Counted from the first letter of the stretch, positions 34,873-44,686 are shown. The stretch: DNA of 64,000 bases from Streptococcus pseudoporcinus LQ 940-04 (GCF_000188035.1 NZ_AEUY02000005.1:1178001-1242000); one strand, 5' to 3'. Notes: generated from the sequence alone by a model not told the origin. Made by a program: numbers and translations.

Positions 34873-36393
34873 ATGTTTCAAGCAACATTAGCCATTATTC
34901 CTATTTTATGGTTGATTCTATCTTTAGCAGTTTTCCGGATCCGAGGGGATCTGGCCTGTCTGATAGGACTAATCATCACACTTCTAACCAGTATTTTAGG
35001 TTTTCAGTTTAGCGTTAAGGATAGTTTAACCGCAGCTTTAGAAGGCGCGGTGATGGGCTTTTGGCCTATTATCTATATCATTGTAGCCGCTGTATTTACC
35101 TATAATTTGACCACGGCTTCAGGTGGAATGTCTGTTATCAAACGTTTATTAATGACTATTACAGAAGATAAACGCGTTTTGGTACTTATTTTAGCTTGGG
35201 GCTTTGGAGGATTTCTTGAAGCTATTGCAGGATTTGGAACGGCGGTAGCTATTCCAGCAAGTATATTAGTAGCATTAGGAATGAAACCTTTACGGGCTGC
35301 ATTGATTTGTTTAATTGCCAATACCACTCCCACAGCATTTGGAGCTATTGGCTTACCAGTGACAACTTTAGCTCAAGTCACTGGATTAGAGGTTAAGCAA
35401 CTATCAGTCATTGTTTCCTTACAACTCTTTATTCTGATTGTAGCTATTCCTTTTGTGCTTGTGGCATTGACTGGAGAGGGTAAAGCACCTATAAAGGGGG
35501 TATTTAGTTTAACCTTAGCATCTGGCTTAGCCTTCGCTCTTCCTCAAATTTTAGTTTCCCATTATTTAGGGGCGGAACTACCTTCAATTATCGGTTCTCT
35601 ATTTTGTATTTTAGTTACTATTGTGATGGTGAAATACAGAGAGAGAGGAAACCAGGTCAAGGCCATAGATGAACCAGTTGCCTTAAAAGAAGGTTTCAAA
35701 GCCTCCTTACCATTTATTTTGGTTTTTGTATTTATTATGCTAACCTCCTCACTCTTTCCAGCTATTAATAATGTACTAGCTAAAGTTTCAACTACGCTGT
35801 CTATTTATACTGGGGAACATGCAAAACCTTATACTATCAAATGGCTGACTTCACCAGGAACCATGATAATTCTGGCTACCTTCTTAGCAGGGTTATTACA
35901 AGGTATGTCATTTGGAGAAATTCTAAGAATTCTAGGGAAAAGCATCAAACAGTTAACCAAGACCATGGTGACGGTAGCCTCAATCGTAGCTTTATCTAAA
36001 GTAATGAGCTACAGTGGGATGATTAATACAATCGCTGTAAGCTTAGTGGCTGTAACAGGAGGTTTCTATCCTTTTATTGCTCCAGTTATAGGGACACTTG
36101 GAACCTTCATTACTGGTAGTGATACCTCTGCTAATGTTCTCTTTGGTGAGTTACAGGTGAAAGCTGCTAATAATCTCAATATGAACCCTTATTGGATGGC
36201 TGCAGCCAATATGACAGGTGCTACAGCTGGTAAGATGATATCACCTCAAAGTATTGCGGTAGCAGCAGTGGCTATTGGGGTAGAAGGTCAAGAAGGAAAA
36301 CTTTTAAAAGAGGTTATTAACTATTGTGCGCTCTATATTATATTGACCTGCTTAGTTGTTTTTGCAATTGGAAAATTATTAGGCTACTTATAA
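34873..36393 (+). CDS. lctP: L-lactate permease
   Basis: 506 residues with about 12-13 membrane segments. Family hallmarks are GGFLEAIAGFGTAVAIPASILVALG near residue 116, LIANTTPTAFGAIGLPV near 150, and the C-terminal GTFITGSDTSANVLFGELQ and GATAGKMISPQSIAVA. It imports lactate by proton symport. AGAAAGG lies about 11 nt before ATG 34873. It lies directly upstream of lactate oxidase, and both have the same promoter-cre layout, so the pair should let cells use lactate once sugar is gone. Confidence 0.93.
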   Translation: MFQATLAIIPILWLILSLAVFRIRGDLACLIGLIITLLTSILGFQFSVKDSLTAALEGAVMGFWPIIYIIVAAVFTYNLTTASGGMSVIKRLLMTITEDKRVLVLILAWGFGGFLEAIAGFGTAVAIPASILVALGMKPLRAALICLIANTTPTAFGAIGLPVTTLAQVTGLEVKQLSVIVSLQLFILIVAIPFVLVALTGEGKAPIKGVFSLTLASGLAFALPQILVSHYLGAELPSIIGSLFCILVTIVMVKYRERGNQVKAIDEPVALKEGFKASLPFILVFVFIMLTSSLFPAINNVLAKVSTTLSIYTGEHAKPYTIKWLTSPGTMIILATFLAGLLQGMSFGEILRILGKSIKQLTKTMVTVASIVALSKVMSYSGMINTIAVSLVAVTGGFYPFIAPVIGTLGTFITGSDTSANVLFGELQVKAANNLNMNPYWMAAANMTGATAGKMISPQSIAVAAVAIGVEGQEGKLLKEVINYCALYIILTCLVVFAIGKLLGYL

Positions 36394-36443
36394 CCAAATA
36401 GGAGAGTTATCTCTTCCTAAGCAAAAATAAGCGAGCATATATT

Positions 36444-36472
36444 TTGACATTAAAAAATTGTTTTAATATAAT
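36444..36472 (+). promoter_or_regulatory. Consensus promoter for lctO
   Basis: TTGACA (36444-36449), 17 nt spacer, TATAAT (36467-36472). Confidence 0.85.
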
Positions 36473-36484
36473 TTAATTATAATT

Positions 36485-36498
36485 TGTAAGCGTTATCA
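36485..36498. promoter_or_regulatory. cre site of lctO
   Basis: TGTAAGCGTTATCA fits TGWNANCGNTNWCA at every position and begins 12 nt after the -10, exactly as at lctP. Confidence 0.88.
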
Positions 36499-36520
36499 CT
36501 AATTAAAAAGGAGAACATTA

Positions 36521-37690
36521 ATGACAGATAATATTGAAATGGCAAATGCAGGTATTGAATTTAAGACAAGTAGTGCTGAAGGAAATGTTGATTTTGTGAA
36601 TGTCTTTGATCTTGAAAAGATGGCACAAAAAGTAATTCCTAAAGGGGCTTTTGGCTACATCGCAAGTGGAGCTGGTGATACGTTTACCTTGCATGAAAAT
36701 ATCAGATCCTTTAACCATAAACTCATTGTTCCTCATGGATTAAAAGGTTTTGAAAATCCTAGTACAGAAGTAACATTTGACGGAGATACCTTAACTTCCC
36801 CAATAATCATGGCACCTGTAGCAGCTCATAAATTAGCTAATGAACAAGGGGAAGTTGCCAGTGCAAAAGGGGTTAAAGAATTTGGTACAATCTATACCAC
36901 AAGTTCTTATTCAACTACTGATTTACCTGAAATTTCGCAAGCACTAGGAGATTCACCACATTGGTTCCAATTCTACTACAGTAAAGATGATGGTATCAAT
37001 AGACACATTATGGATCGCTTGAAAGCTGAAGGTGTTAAATCAATTGTTTTGACAGTTGATGCTACTGTTGGAGGAAATCGTGAAGTAGATAAACGTAATG
37101 GCTTCGTTTTCCCTGTGGGAATGCCAATTGTCCAGGAATACCTGCCAGATGGTGCGGGTAAAACAATGGATTATGTTTATAAATCAGCTAAGCAGGCTTT
37201 ATCACCAAAAGACGTTGAGTATATTGCCCAATATTCAGGCCTACCTGTTTATGTTAAGGGTCCACAGTGTGCAGAAGATGCCTTTCGTGCACTAGAAGCA
37301 GGTGCCTCAGGTATCTGGGTAACCAATCATGGTGGACGGCAATTGGATGGCGGTCCAGCAGCCTTTGATTCATTACAAGAAGTTGCAGAAGCAGTTGATC
37401 GTAGAGTGCCAATTGTATTTGATTCAGGAGTCAGACGTGGTCAGCATATCTTTAAAGCCTTAGCTTCTGGAGCAGATCTTGTTGCTCTTGGCCGTCCAGT
37501 TATTTATGGCTTAGCAATGGGCGGTAGTGTCGGAACTAAGCAAGTCTTTGAACACTTAAATGATGAGTTGAAAATGGTGATGCAACTGGCTGGTACGAAG
37601 ACAATTGATGATGTTAAACATTTCAAATTGAGACATAATCCTTACGACTCTTCTATTCCATTCAGCCAAAATGCCTTAAAATTAGATTAA
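36521..37690 (+). CDS. lctO: L-lactate oxidase
   Basis: 389 residues, FMN-dependent alpha-hydroxyacid oxidase. GAFGYIASGAGDTFTLHEN near residue 41, PVAAHKLANEQGE near 100, the active-site histidine in VTNHGGRQLDGGPA near 268, and PIVFDSGVRRGQHIFKALASGAD near 300 (FMN phosphate binding). It oxidises lactate to pyruvate and releases hydrogen peroxide. AAAAAGGAG lies before the ATG. It is under apparent CcpA control; in S. pyogenes lctO is known as a strongly CcpA-repressed gene. Confidence 0.95.
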   Translation: MTDNIEMANAGIEFKTSSAEGNVDFVNVFDLEKMAQKVIPKGAFGYIASGAGDTFTLHENIRSFNHKLIVPHGLKGFENPSTEVTFDGDTLTSPIIMAPVAAHKLANEQGEVASAKGVKEFGTIYTTSSYSTTDLPEISQALGDSPHWFQFYYSKDDGINRHIMDRLKAEGVKSIVLTVDATVGGNREVDKRNGFVFPVGMPIVQEYLPDGAGKTMDYVYKSAKQALSPKDVEYIAQYSGLPVYVKGPQCAEDAFRALEAGASGIWVTNHGGRQLDGGPAAFDSLQEVAEAVDRRVPIVFDSGVRRGQHIFKALASGADLVALGRPVIYGLAMGGSVGTKQVFEHLNDELKMVMQLAGTKTIDDVKHFKLRHNPYDSSIPFSQNALKLD

Positions 37691-37699
37691 AAATGAACC

Positions 37700-37727
37700 T
37701 GCCCCTTTTGAACGGGGCATTTTTTTA
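37700..37727 (+). terminator. Terminator after lctO
   Basis: TGCCCC (37700-37705) pairs with GGGGCA (37714-37719), followed by eight T. Confidence 0.9.
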
Positions 37728-37780
37728 AACTCAATTTTAAAAAATGCCCTATAGCTTTTGCAACTATTCTCCGAAATCGA

Positions 37781-37809
37781 TTGCATTTCCCTAAAAAATG
37801 TGATTAAAT
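37781..37809 (+). promoter_or_regulatory. Probable promoter of the protease gene
   Basis: TTGCAT (37781-37786), 17 nt spacer, TTAAAT (37804-37809) preceded by TGa. ATTAAA at 37803-37808 overlaps the -10 and fits the CovR half-site ATTARA; related ATTAAT runs lie at 37813 and 37847. CovR represses the S. pyogenes homologue. Confidence 0.5.
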
Positions 37810-37870
37810 AAACATTAATATTCTATTGGAAAAATGATAGAAAAATATTAATTTAGGAGTTTGATTATAA

Positions 37871-40800
37871 GTGGAAAAGAAAGAACGATTTTCGTTAAGA
37901 AAATATAAATCAGGGACTGTGTCTGTCTTAGTTGGAACAGTCTTTTTTGTAGGGACAAGATACGTTTCTGCAGAGGAAACTGCAAAAATGACGACAGAGG
38001 AAATGCCACAGTCTTTGGTTGCAAAGGAGTTAGCTAACCCAGGTGAGCTTCCTAGTGAAGAAGCTGGTGAAGGAGATAAACTTAAGGTTATAGCAGATAG
38101 TGAAACAGAAGTTTCGGCTTCCCAGGAGCTCAATCCAGAAAGAAGGGAAATACCTGTAGAGAGCAGGGAACAAGAGTTGCCTGCTTCTGTTGAAGAGGCT
38201 CCAATTAACAGGGATACCCATGATTGGACGCAAGTGACAGGTGCCTGGGAAAAAGGCTATAAAGGGCAAGGGAAAGTGATTGCAGTTATCGATACTGGAA
38301 TAGATGCCAATCACCAAGCTATGAGAATTAGCGATATTAGCCGAGCAAAGTTCAAAGATGAAGCATCAATGAGGGACCAAAAAGCTAAGGCAAATATTCA
38401 CTATGGAAAATGGCTTAATCAAAAAGTTATTTTTGCACACAACTATGTTGAGAATAATGATAAGGTTAAGGAAATCAAATTTGACTTTGACTTAGATGAC
38501 GCTTCCTTCTTAGATTCTATTAAGAGTACCCTTATTCAAAGCGTAGACCAAAGAAGACGCCGTGTTTATCCGAGTTCAACTAATAATAAACCCAAAGAAA
38601 CAGTTATTCAAATTAACCCAGACGATTTTAGCCAGTTTATTGACTGGCCAAGCGAAGAGGATGATAGCCAGTATGAATCACATGGAATGCATGTTACAGG
38701 CATCGCAGCTGGTAATCCCCTTGAAGCATCACCGACAGGAGAACGTTTCTTAGGAGTGGCGCCAGAAGCACAAATTATCTTTATGCGTGTTTTTGCCAAT
38801 GATTTAATGGGGACCGGAGAGGCACTTTATATTAAAGCTATTGAAGATGCTGTAGCTTTAGGTGCTGATACGATTAACCTCAGTCTAGGGGGGCCTAATG
38901 GTTCCTTCTTAGGAGGAAATGCTGCTTTAATGGCTGCTATTGAAAAAGCTAAAAAAGCAGGTGTTTCAGTTATCGTTGCTGCAGGTAACGAACGCTTATT
39001 TGGTTCTGACCATGCAGATCCTTTTGCCAGCAATCCCGACTATGGTATCGTAAATTCACCTTCAACAGGAAAAATTCCAACCTCTGTTGCTGCTATTGAT
39101 AACAAAATTGTCATTGAACGTTTAATGAAGGTTGAAGGGTTAGAGAATCGTAGGGACTTAGATCACGGAAAAGCTCTCTACACAGAGTCTACAGATTATC
39201 AAAAAATTCAAGAAGAACTTTCTTTTGATAAGGATTATGACTTTGTTTATATTAACCGACCAAATGATCAAGCTTATAAGGGAAAAAATGTTACAGGTAA
39301 GATTGTTCTTATTGAGCGTAACCCCAAACATCCTTATGTGGAATTAATAACACAGGCTAAAAAGCATGGAGCGGCTGGTATTCTTATTTTCAACCATATT
39401 CCTGGTCAATCTAATCGTAAAATGCGGCTAAGTAGTGAAGGTCAAGTTCTCCCATCAGCCTTTATTTCACATGAGTTTGGTAAAGCTATGTCACAGCTTA
39501 ATGGGAATGGAACTGGCCGGTTACGCTTTGAAAGCAAACTATCAAAAGCAAGTAATCAAAAAGGCAATCAAATGAACTATTACTCTAGCTGGGGCTTGAC
39601 GTCAGATGGCTACTTAAAACCAGATATTACGGCGCCTGGTGGAGATATTTATTCTACTTATAATGATAATCACTATGGCAGTCAAAGTGGAACAAGTATG
39701 GCATCGCCTTACATTGCAGGGGCAAGCTTACTAGTCAAGCAATACCTTGAACAAGAACATCCAGATATTAAAACAGAAAACCTATCAGACCTGATTAAAA
39801 ACTTGCTAATGAGTAATGCAAGTATTCATAAGGATCCTAAAACAAAGCTGGTAACTTCCCCACGTCGTCAAGGTGCAGGTCTTTTGAATGTCAATGCTGC
39901 TATAACGAGTGGACTTTATATCACCAGTCAGGATCATTATGGTAGTGTTTCTTTAGGAAATGTTGGAGAGAAAATAAGCTTTACAGTAACTGTTCATAAT
40001 ATCTCCAATCAGACTAAGAAGCTCCGCTATGCAACGGATTTAATGACAGATAAGATTGTTGATGGGCGTTTTGACTTAAATTCAGTACTTTTAAAATCAT
40101 ACCAAGGTCATGTTATTGAAGTTCCTGCTAAGGGGAAACAGTCTGTCACTATTTCCATAGATGCTTCTGAATTTACGAAAGCACTCACTGAACAGATGCC
40201 TAATGGTTACTTCCTAGAAGGCTTTGTGCGTTTTGAGAATGCTGAAAATCAAGTAAAAGATAAGATAAGTATTCCATTTGTTGGCTTTAAAGGAGACTTC
40301 CAAAATTTAGCAGTTGTGGAGGACACTATTTATAACCTAAAAGCTAAGGGAGAAAAAGGTTTTTATTTCGAAGAATCTGAAACTCCGGATGAGATATATG
40401 TTGGACAGCATTATACAGGTTTAGTAACCATTGGTGCAGATGCTAATGTCTCAACAAAAACAATTTCTGACAATGGACTTCATACTCTTGGTACCTATCG
40501 AAATAAAGATGGCAAGTTTATCTTAGCAAAAAATCAATCAGGAAAAGTTGTTCTTGCAATTTCACCAAATAGTGATAAAAATCAAGATTTCCTTGCCTTT
40601 AAAGGCGTCTTTTTAAGAAAATATAAGGGACTGAAAGCCAGTGTTTATCGTGCTGATGATCAACTACGCCAGAATCTATTGTGGATAAGTCAACCTCATA
40701 ATGGTGATAAGAATTATCACAGTGATATTCGTTTTCCTAAATCGACAACCTTATTGTCAACTGATTTTTCAGGTAAAGCCTTAAATGGTGAGGATTTACC

Positions 40801-42826
40801 TGATGGTAAATACCAATATGTTGTTTCTTACTATCCAGATATCATCGGAGCAAAACGTCAAGAAATAGTTTTTGATATCATTATTGACCGTGAAAAGCCT
40901 TTATTGAAATCTGGTAGTTTTAATCCAAAAACAAAGGAATTCAAGGTGCTTGATGTTACCGATCGTGGTCAATCAGGCATACTTAGAGACAGTGTTTTCT
41001 ATTTAGAAGAAAAAGAAGGTAAACCTTATACTATTTCAATCAATCAAGGTTTTAAGTACGTATCTGTAGCGGATAACAAAGTCTTTGTTGAGAAATCAAA
41101 AAATGGTGCTTTTATTTTACCGCTTGATAAGGCAAAATTGGCTGATTTTTATTATATGGTAGAAGATTTTGCAGGTAATATTGCCATTGCTAAGCTGGGT
41201 CAACACTTACCAGATCAGCTTGATGAAGATATAATCACCATTCCCTTAAAGGACGGTAATTATCAACAAGACCAAAGTTTTGAAGATAATGTGGTGATGG
41301 TTGATGGTGATTCTGGCTTAATCACTAATCGGTCAGATATCATGATGACTAATCGTAATCGTCCGCTTAGTCGCTTAGCTAAAGTTAACCAGTCTCAGAT
41401 TATTCTGTCGCCTAATGGTAAAGGTAATAGAGACTTTATCGCCTTTAGAGGACTACCAGGTAAGGTTTATCGTGACCTAAGTGTAAGTGTCTACGCAGCA
41501 GGTGATAAGTTAAAGAGCTCTGCTATTTGGACAGCACCTCAAAATGCTTCAATTGATGATTTAAGCACAACAAGTTGGAGTGGTCAAACGCAGTTAGGTG
41601 AGAAAGTTTTATCGGGTGCCTATCGTTATGTTATTACCTATCGTGATGCTGCAGGTCAACTCAAAGAGCAAGCCTATGACCTGCTCGTTAGTCATGAGGA
41701 ACCTATTATAACTAAGGCTATTTTCCGTAAGGACGGTGATAAGGAGTTCTTTAAACCAGGAAAAGTCTTTGATCCTAATAAGGTTGGTATAGCTAGAGAA
41801 GAGGTTTTCTATGTGTTAGAAAAAGATGGTCGTAAATATGATATTGATACAAGTAACGATAGTGTGTCTATTAGTGATCGTCGTGTCCTTATTCCTAGAA
41901 ATGAAGATGGTAGCTATACTATTCCTAAAATTGAGGGTGTGGCCGCAGCCGATTTCTACTATTTAGTTGAGGATAAGGCTGGTCATATTGTTTATTCAAG
42001 TTTATCACCAATGAGAAGCGTTGGTGATGGCCATGGAATTCTAGATATTTCTTTGGTTTATAATAACAGTGTTGATAGACCAAAAATTCCTATTACCTAT
42101 CTGGTAAGAGATGAAAATGGTCAGGCTCTTGATAAACTAGTTTATTATGATGATCGCTCTCAAGTGCTGATATTACCTTTTGGCAAATATAGTTTGGAAT
42201 TATTAACCTACGATCAAAATGTCGCAGAACTGATTTCTCCAAAGGTCTTCAAGTTTGAATTAAGTCAAAAGACTGATTTTGTTCACCAAGCCTTTATCAC
42301 AAGGAAATCTGAGCCTGCCATGGTTAGAGTCATCTTTGATAAAGTGTTACCGAAAGGAAGCAGTGTTTCCTTACAATCAGAAAATGGTCAACTGATAAGG
42401 CTAGACCAGTCATTGTATGTACCAAATGCTTATGGAGCTTCAGTTCGGGACGGTCATTACAGCATTGTTGTGACTTTGCCAGAAGGTTACCAAATAGGTG
42501 GGTCTACAAGTCTTAAGGCGCTTCAAAATGATCTTGTTGAGACGCATCTACAAATCTTGTCTAAGAGACCTCCTGTAACTGGTGGAACGAGTTTTGAACG
42601 TCCAAATGAAATGTCTCAGACGACTCACCAAATTAGTGTAGAAGCAGATCAAGATATGGAGAAAACTTCACAAGCTTTAGTATCAGGAAATGGGCCAGAT
42701 CGGCAGTTACCTGCAACAGGCGATAAACAATCTTTTCCGGCTGTATTGATGGGGATGATCCTCCTTTGGTGGGCTAAGTTAAATTTTCCTAAAAAGAGGA
42801 AAGATAGCATAAACAAGTCTAACTAA
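37871..42826 (+). CDS. cepI: Cell-wall-anchored chemokine protease (SpyCEP/CepI/CspA family)
   Basis: 1651 residues from GTG 37871 with GGAG 11 nt upstream. A YSIRK-type signal peptide (FSLRKYKSGTVSVLVG) precedes an S8 subtilase domain: Asp141 in AVIDTGID, His271 in ESHGMHVTG, Ser609 in GTSMASP, with a PA domain inserted at about 430-560. An Fn3-like domain (about 690-800) follows, then two similar modules near 895-1010 and 1177-1290, and the sortase motif LPATG (1613-1617) with a membrane anchor and basic tail. Homologues cut the C-terminus of CXCL8 and block neutrophil recruitment; the casein role of other CEPs is the alternative. All catalytic parts are intact. The symbol is a best guess. 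Confidence 0.93.
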   Translation: MEKKERFSLRKYKSGTVSVLVGTVFFVGTRYVSAEETAKMTTEEMPQSLVAKELANPGELPSEEAGEGDKLKVIADSETEVSASQELNPERREIPVESREQELPASVEEAPINRDTHDWTQVTGAWEKGYKGQGKVIAVIDTGIDANHQAMRISDISRAKFKDEASMRDQKAKANIHYGKWLNQKVIFAHNYVENNDKVKEIKFDFDLDDASFLDSIKSTLIQSVDQRRRRVYPSSTNNKPKETVIQINPDDFSQFIDWPSEEDDSQYESHGMHVTGIAAGNPLEASPTGERFLGVAPEAQIIFMRVFANDLMGTGEALYIKAIEDAVALGADTINLSLGGPNGSFLGGNAALMAAIEKAKKAGVSVIVAAGNERLFGSDHADPFASNPDYGIVNSPSTGKIPTSVAAIDNKIVIERLMKVEGLENRRDLDHGKALYTESTDYQKIQEELSFDKDYDFVYINRPNDQAYKGKNVTGKIVLIERNPKHPYVELITQAKKHGAAGILIFNHIPGQSNRKMRLSSEGQVLPSAFISHEFGKAMSQLNGNGTGRLRFESKLSKASNQKGNQMNYYSSWGLTSDGYLKPDITAPGGDIYSTYNDNHYGSQSGTSMASPYIAGASLLVKQYLEQEHPDIKTENLSDLIKNLLMSNASIHKDPKTKLVTSPRRQGAGLLNVNAAITSGLYITSQDHYGSVSLGNVGEKISFTVTVHNISNQTKKLRYATDLMTDKIVDGRFDLNSVLLKSYQGHVIEVPAKGKQSVTISIDASEFTKALTEQMPNGYFLEGFVRFENAENQVKDKISIPFVGFKGDFQNLAVVEDTIYNLKAKGEKGFYFEESETPDEIYVGQHYTGLVTIGADANVSTKTISDNGLHTLGTYRNKDGKFILAKNQSGKVVLAISPNSDKNQDFLAFKGVFLRKYKGLKASVYRADDQLRQNLLWISQPHNGDKNYHSDIRFPKSTTLLSTDFSGKALNGEDLPDGKYQYVVSYYPDIIGAKRQEIVFDIIIDREKPLLKSGSFNPKTKEFKVLDVTDRGQSGILRDSVFYLEEKEGKPYTISINQGFKYVSVADNKVFVEKSKNGAFILPLDKAKLADFYYMVEDFAGNIAIAKLGQHLPDQLDEDIITIPLKDGNYQQDQSFEDNVVMVDGDSGLITNRSDIMMTNRNRPLSRLAKVNQSQIILSPNGKGNRDFIAFRGLPGKVYRDLSVSVYAAGDKLKSSAIWTAPQNASIDDLSTTSWSGQTQLGEKVLSGAYRYVITYRDAAGQLKEQAYDLLVSHEEPIITKAIFRKDGDKEFFKPGKVFDPNKVGIAREEVFYVLEKDGRKYDIDTSNDSVSISDRRVLIPRNEDGSYTIPKIEGVAAADFYYLVEDKAGHIVYSSLSPMRSVGDGHGILDISLVYNNSVDRPKIPITYLVRDENGQALDKLVYYDDRSQVLILPFGKYSLELLTYDQNVAELISPKVFKFELSQKTDFVHQAFITRKSEPAMVRVIFDKVLPKGSSVSLQSENGQLIRLDQSLYVPNAYGASVRDGHYSIVVTLPEGYQIGGSTSLKALQNDLVETHLQILSKRPPVTGGTSFERPNEMSQTTHQISVEADQDMEKTSQALVSGNGPDRQLPATGDKQSFPAVLMGMILLWWAKLNFPKKRKDSINKSN

Positions 42827-42837
42827 AATAACCTATG

Positions 42838-42864
42838 AAAGGCTGGCATATGGCCAGTCTTTTA
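42838..42864 (+). terminator. Terminator after the protease gene
   Basis: AAAGGCTGGC (42838-42847) pairs with GCCAGTCTTT (42853-42862, one G-U), with T ending at 42863. Confidence 0.75.
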
Positions 42865-42896
42865 TGCTGTTTAAGCCAGTAAAGTTTGGGTAAATA

Positions 42897-42905
42897 TGCT
42901 ATAAT
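42897..42905 (+). promoter_or_regulatory. Extended -10 promoter
   Basis: TG-c-TATAAT at 42897-42905, 45 nt before the next gene. Confidence 0.6.
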
Positions 42906-42950
42906 AAGAGTCAGGATAATTTACCATTAAAAAATACTTAGGAGAATGAG

Positions 42951-44597
42951 ATGAAAAAACAGGTTCAATCTTTAACGGGGTTGCTCTCACTACTGATCGT
43001 TATAGTTTACTACTGGGTAAATCTACCCCCAATTAATCCCTTGAGTGGTGATTTTTGGATTTTTCTTATTTTCCTCCTGTTTCTTTTTGCTATTAATATT
43101 TTCGTCATATCACTCACCAAAGGTTTGGTAGGGCTATTTCAGAGAAAACGGTACCAAAACCAGGCTAAAGATGTTACTCAATATTTTAATGTCTTTTCAG
43201 GTGCGGTGCGGTGGATTATCCTTATTATCTTAGCTATCTCCATGGGTCTAGCCTTGCTATCGGTTATGAACTCAAGGGTTTTGCGGGCTAAGAGTTATGC
43301 TAAGGTGATTAAGGTAAAAGATGCTGATTTCAAAACAGATTTTCCAGAAAGTGATATCTCAACCTTAGCACTCTTAGATAGGGAGTCAGCGGAAAAAATT
43401 GGGGATACCTATTTAGGGACTATTGATAAAGTTTCACAATTTGGTATTTCAGATGAATACCGTCAAATCACCATTGGAAAACAACCTTTCCGAGTATCTC
43501 CATTAGAATATAAAAGTTTTTGGAAATGGGTAACCAATCGTCAAGAGGGGATTCGTTACTATGTCAAGGTCAATCAAACAACGGGTAAGGCCGAGTTAGT
43601 AAAATTAGCAAAACCAATGAAATATTCAAATTCTGAATTTATGTTCCGTGATACGATGCGCCATTTACGTTTTAATCACCCCTTCACAATTTTTTCTGAC
43701 CCCTCTTTTGAAGTAGATGATGATGGAAATCCTTTCTACATTGCGACCACTTACGCTCCAAAATTTGGCTTATCATCAATGGATCCAAATGGGGCTATCA
43801 TTCTTGATGCAGTGACAGGAAAATCACGCTATTATAGTCTAAAAGAAATTCCCAAATGGGTTGATCGTGTTTATTCTGCTGAAAATGTTATCAAACGGGT
43901 AAACGATTATTATACCTATCAAAATGGTTATTGGAATACCATTTTTAGCCAGTCAGGTGTTAAGAAAACGACTGATAGCTATAACTATATTACAATAGGA
44001 TCGGATATCTATTTGTATACAGGAATTACTTCTGCAACGGCCGATTCCTCAAATCTTGGCTTTATCCTAGTCAATATGAGAACGCGGCAAATCACTAATT
44101 ACAAATTAGCATCGGCTACGGAGACGTCTGCTATGAAGTCAGCAGAAGGTGAAGTTCAAGAAAAAAACTATAAGGCTACTGCCCCAACACTTGTTAAATT
44201 GAATAATAAAGCCTTTTATCTTATTCCATTGAAAGATGATGCTAGTCTGGTCAAGTCTTATGCCTTAGTAGATGCAGAAGATTATCAGCAAGTGACTGTT
44301 AATAATGATATTTCGAGTTTAATTGCCCAATTTACAGATCGAGATACAAGTGGGCTAACTTCCCTAGGGAGTGCGACTAAGAAAGCAAAAGTAATTCAAG
44401 GACAAGTCCAAGAAGTGGCAAGTCAAATTGTCTCGGGAACAAGTGTTTACTATTTGATTTCTGATGGTAAAATTTATAAAGTAAAAGCAAGTAGGGAAAG
44501 TTCAGACCAACTTCCATTTCTTAAAGTTGGAGACCGCTTTAAAGCAGAATTGGGAGAAGAGAACTTCTTGCAAAACTTTAAAATTACCGAAAAATAA
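42951..44597 (+). CDS. Membrane protein with large outer domain, unknown function
   Basis: 548 residues. Three membrane segments lie in the first 115 residues (9-25, 34-58, 88-110); the remaining ~430 residues are hydrophilic and probably outside the cell, unless a segment was missed. GKARYYSLKEIPKWVDRVYSA-like stretches (here near residue 295) and repeated ITIG/YNYITIGSDIYLY strands suggest a beta-rich domain. I do not recognise a named family; similar genes of unknown role occur in other streptococci. GGAG precedes the ATG. Single-gene unit. Confidence 0.72.
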   Translation: MKKQVQSLTGLLSLLIVIVYYWVNLPPINPLSGDFWIFLIFLLFLFAINIFVISLTKGLVGLFQRKRYQNQAKDVTQYFNVFSGAVRWIILIILAISMGLALLSVMNSRVLRAKSYAKVIKVKDADFKTDFPESDISTLALLDRESAEKIGDTYLGTIDKVSQFGISDEYRQITIGKQPFRVSPLEYKSFWKWVTNRQEGIRYYVKVNQTTGKAELVKLAKPMKYSNSEFMFRDTMRHLRFNHPFTIFSDPSFEVDDDGNPFYIATTYAPKFGLSSMDPNGAIILDAVTGKSRYYSLKEIPKWVDRVYSAENVIKRVNDYYTYQNGYWNTIFSQSGVKKTTDSYNYITIGSDIYLYTGITSATADSSNLGFILVNMRTRQITNYKLASATETSAMKSAEGEVQEKNYKATAPTLVKLNNKAFYLIPLKDDASLVKSYALVDAEDYQQVTVNNDISSLIAQFTDRDTSGLTSLGSATKKAKVIQGQVQEVASQIVSGTSVYYLISDGKIYKVKASRESSDQLPFLKVGDRFKAELGEENFLQNFKITEK

Positions 44598-44601
44598 CAT
44601 G

Positions 44602-44636
44602 AGTCAAAGTGGGCGAATTTTTCGTCCACTTTGACT
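44602..44636. repeat. Near-perfect palindrome without T tract
   Basis: AGTCAAAGTGG (44602-44612) and CCACTTTGACT (44626-44636) pair perfectly, with CGAA/TTCG continuing inward. No T run follows, so it is not a normal terminator. Confidence 0.7.
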
Positions 44637-44657
44637 GAACAGTTATCCTCAAGCTAA

Positions 44658-44686
44658 TTGTTTTCAAAAACTAGCTGTGCTATACT
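44658..44686 (+). promoter_or_regulatory. Promoter of the DUF1275 leader
   Basis: TTGTTT (44658-44663), 17 nt spacer, TATACT (44681-44686) with TGc upstream. Transcription should start near 44693. Confidence 0.7.

Noticed and set aside
37771..37790. cre-like sequence upstream of the protease gene
   Set aside because: At least two positions of TGWNANCGNTNWCA fail, so it was not called.
37804..38133. Minus-strand frame of 109 codons opposite the start of the protease gene
   Set aside because: Low-complexity Ser-rich translation mirroring the coding strand; no ribosome site; shadow of the protease gene.
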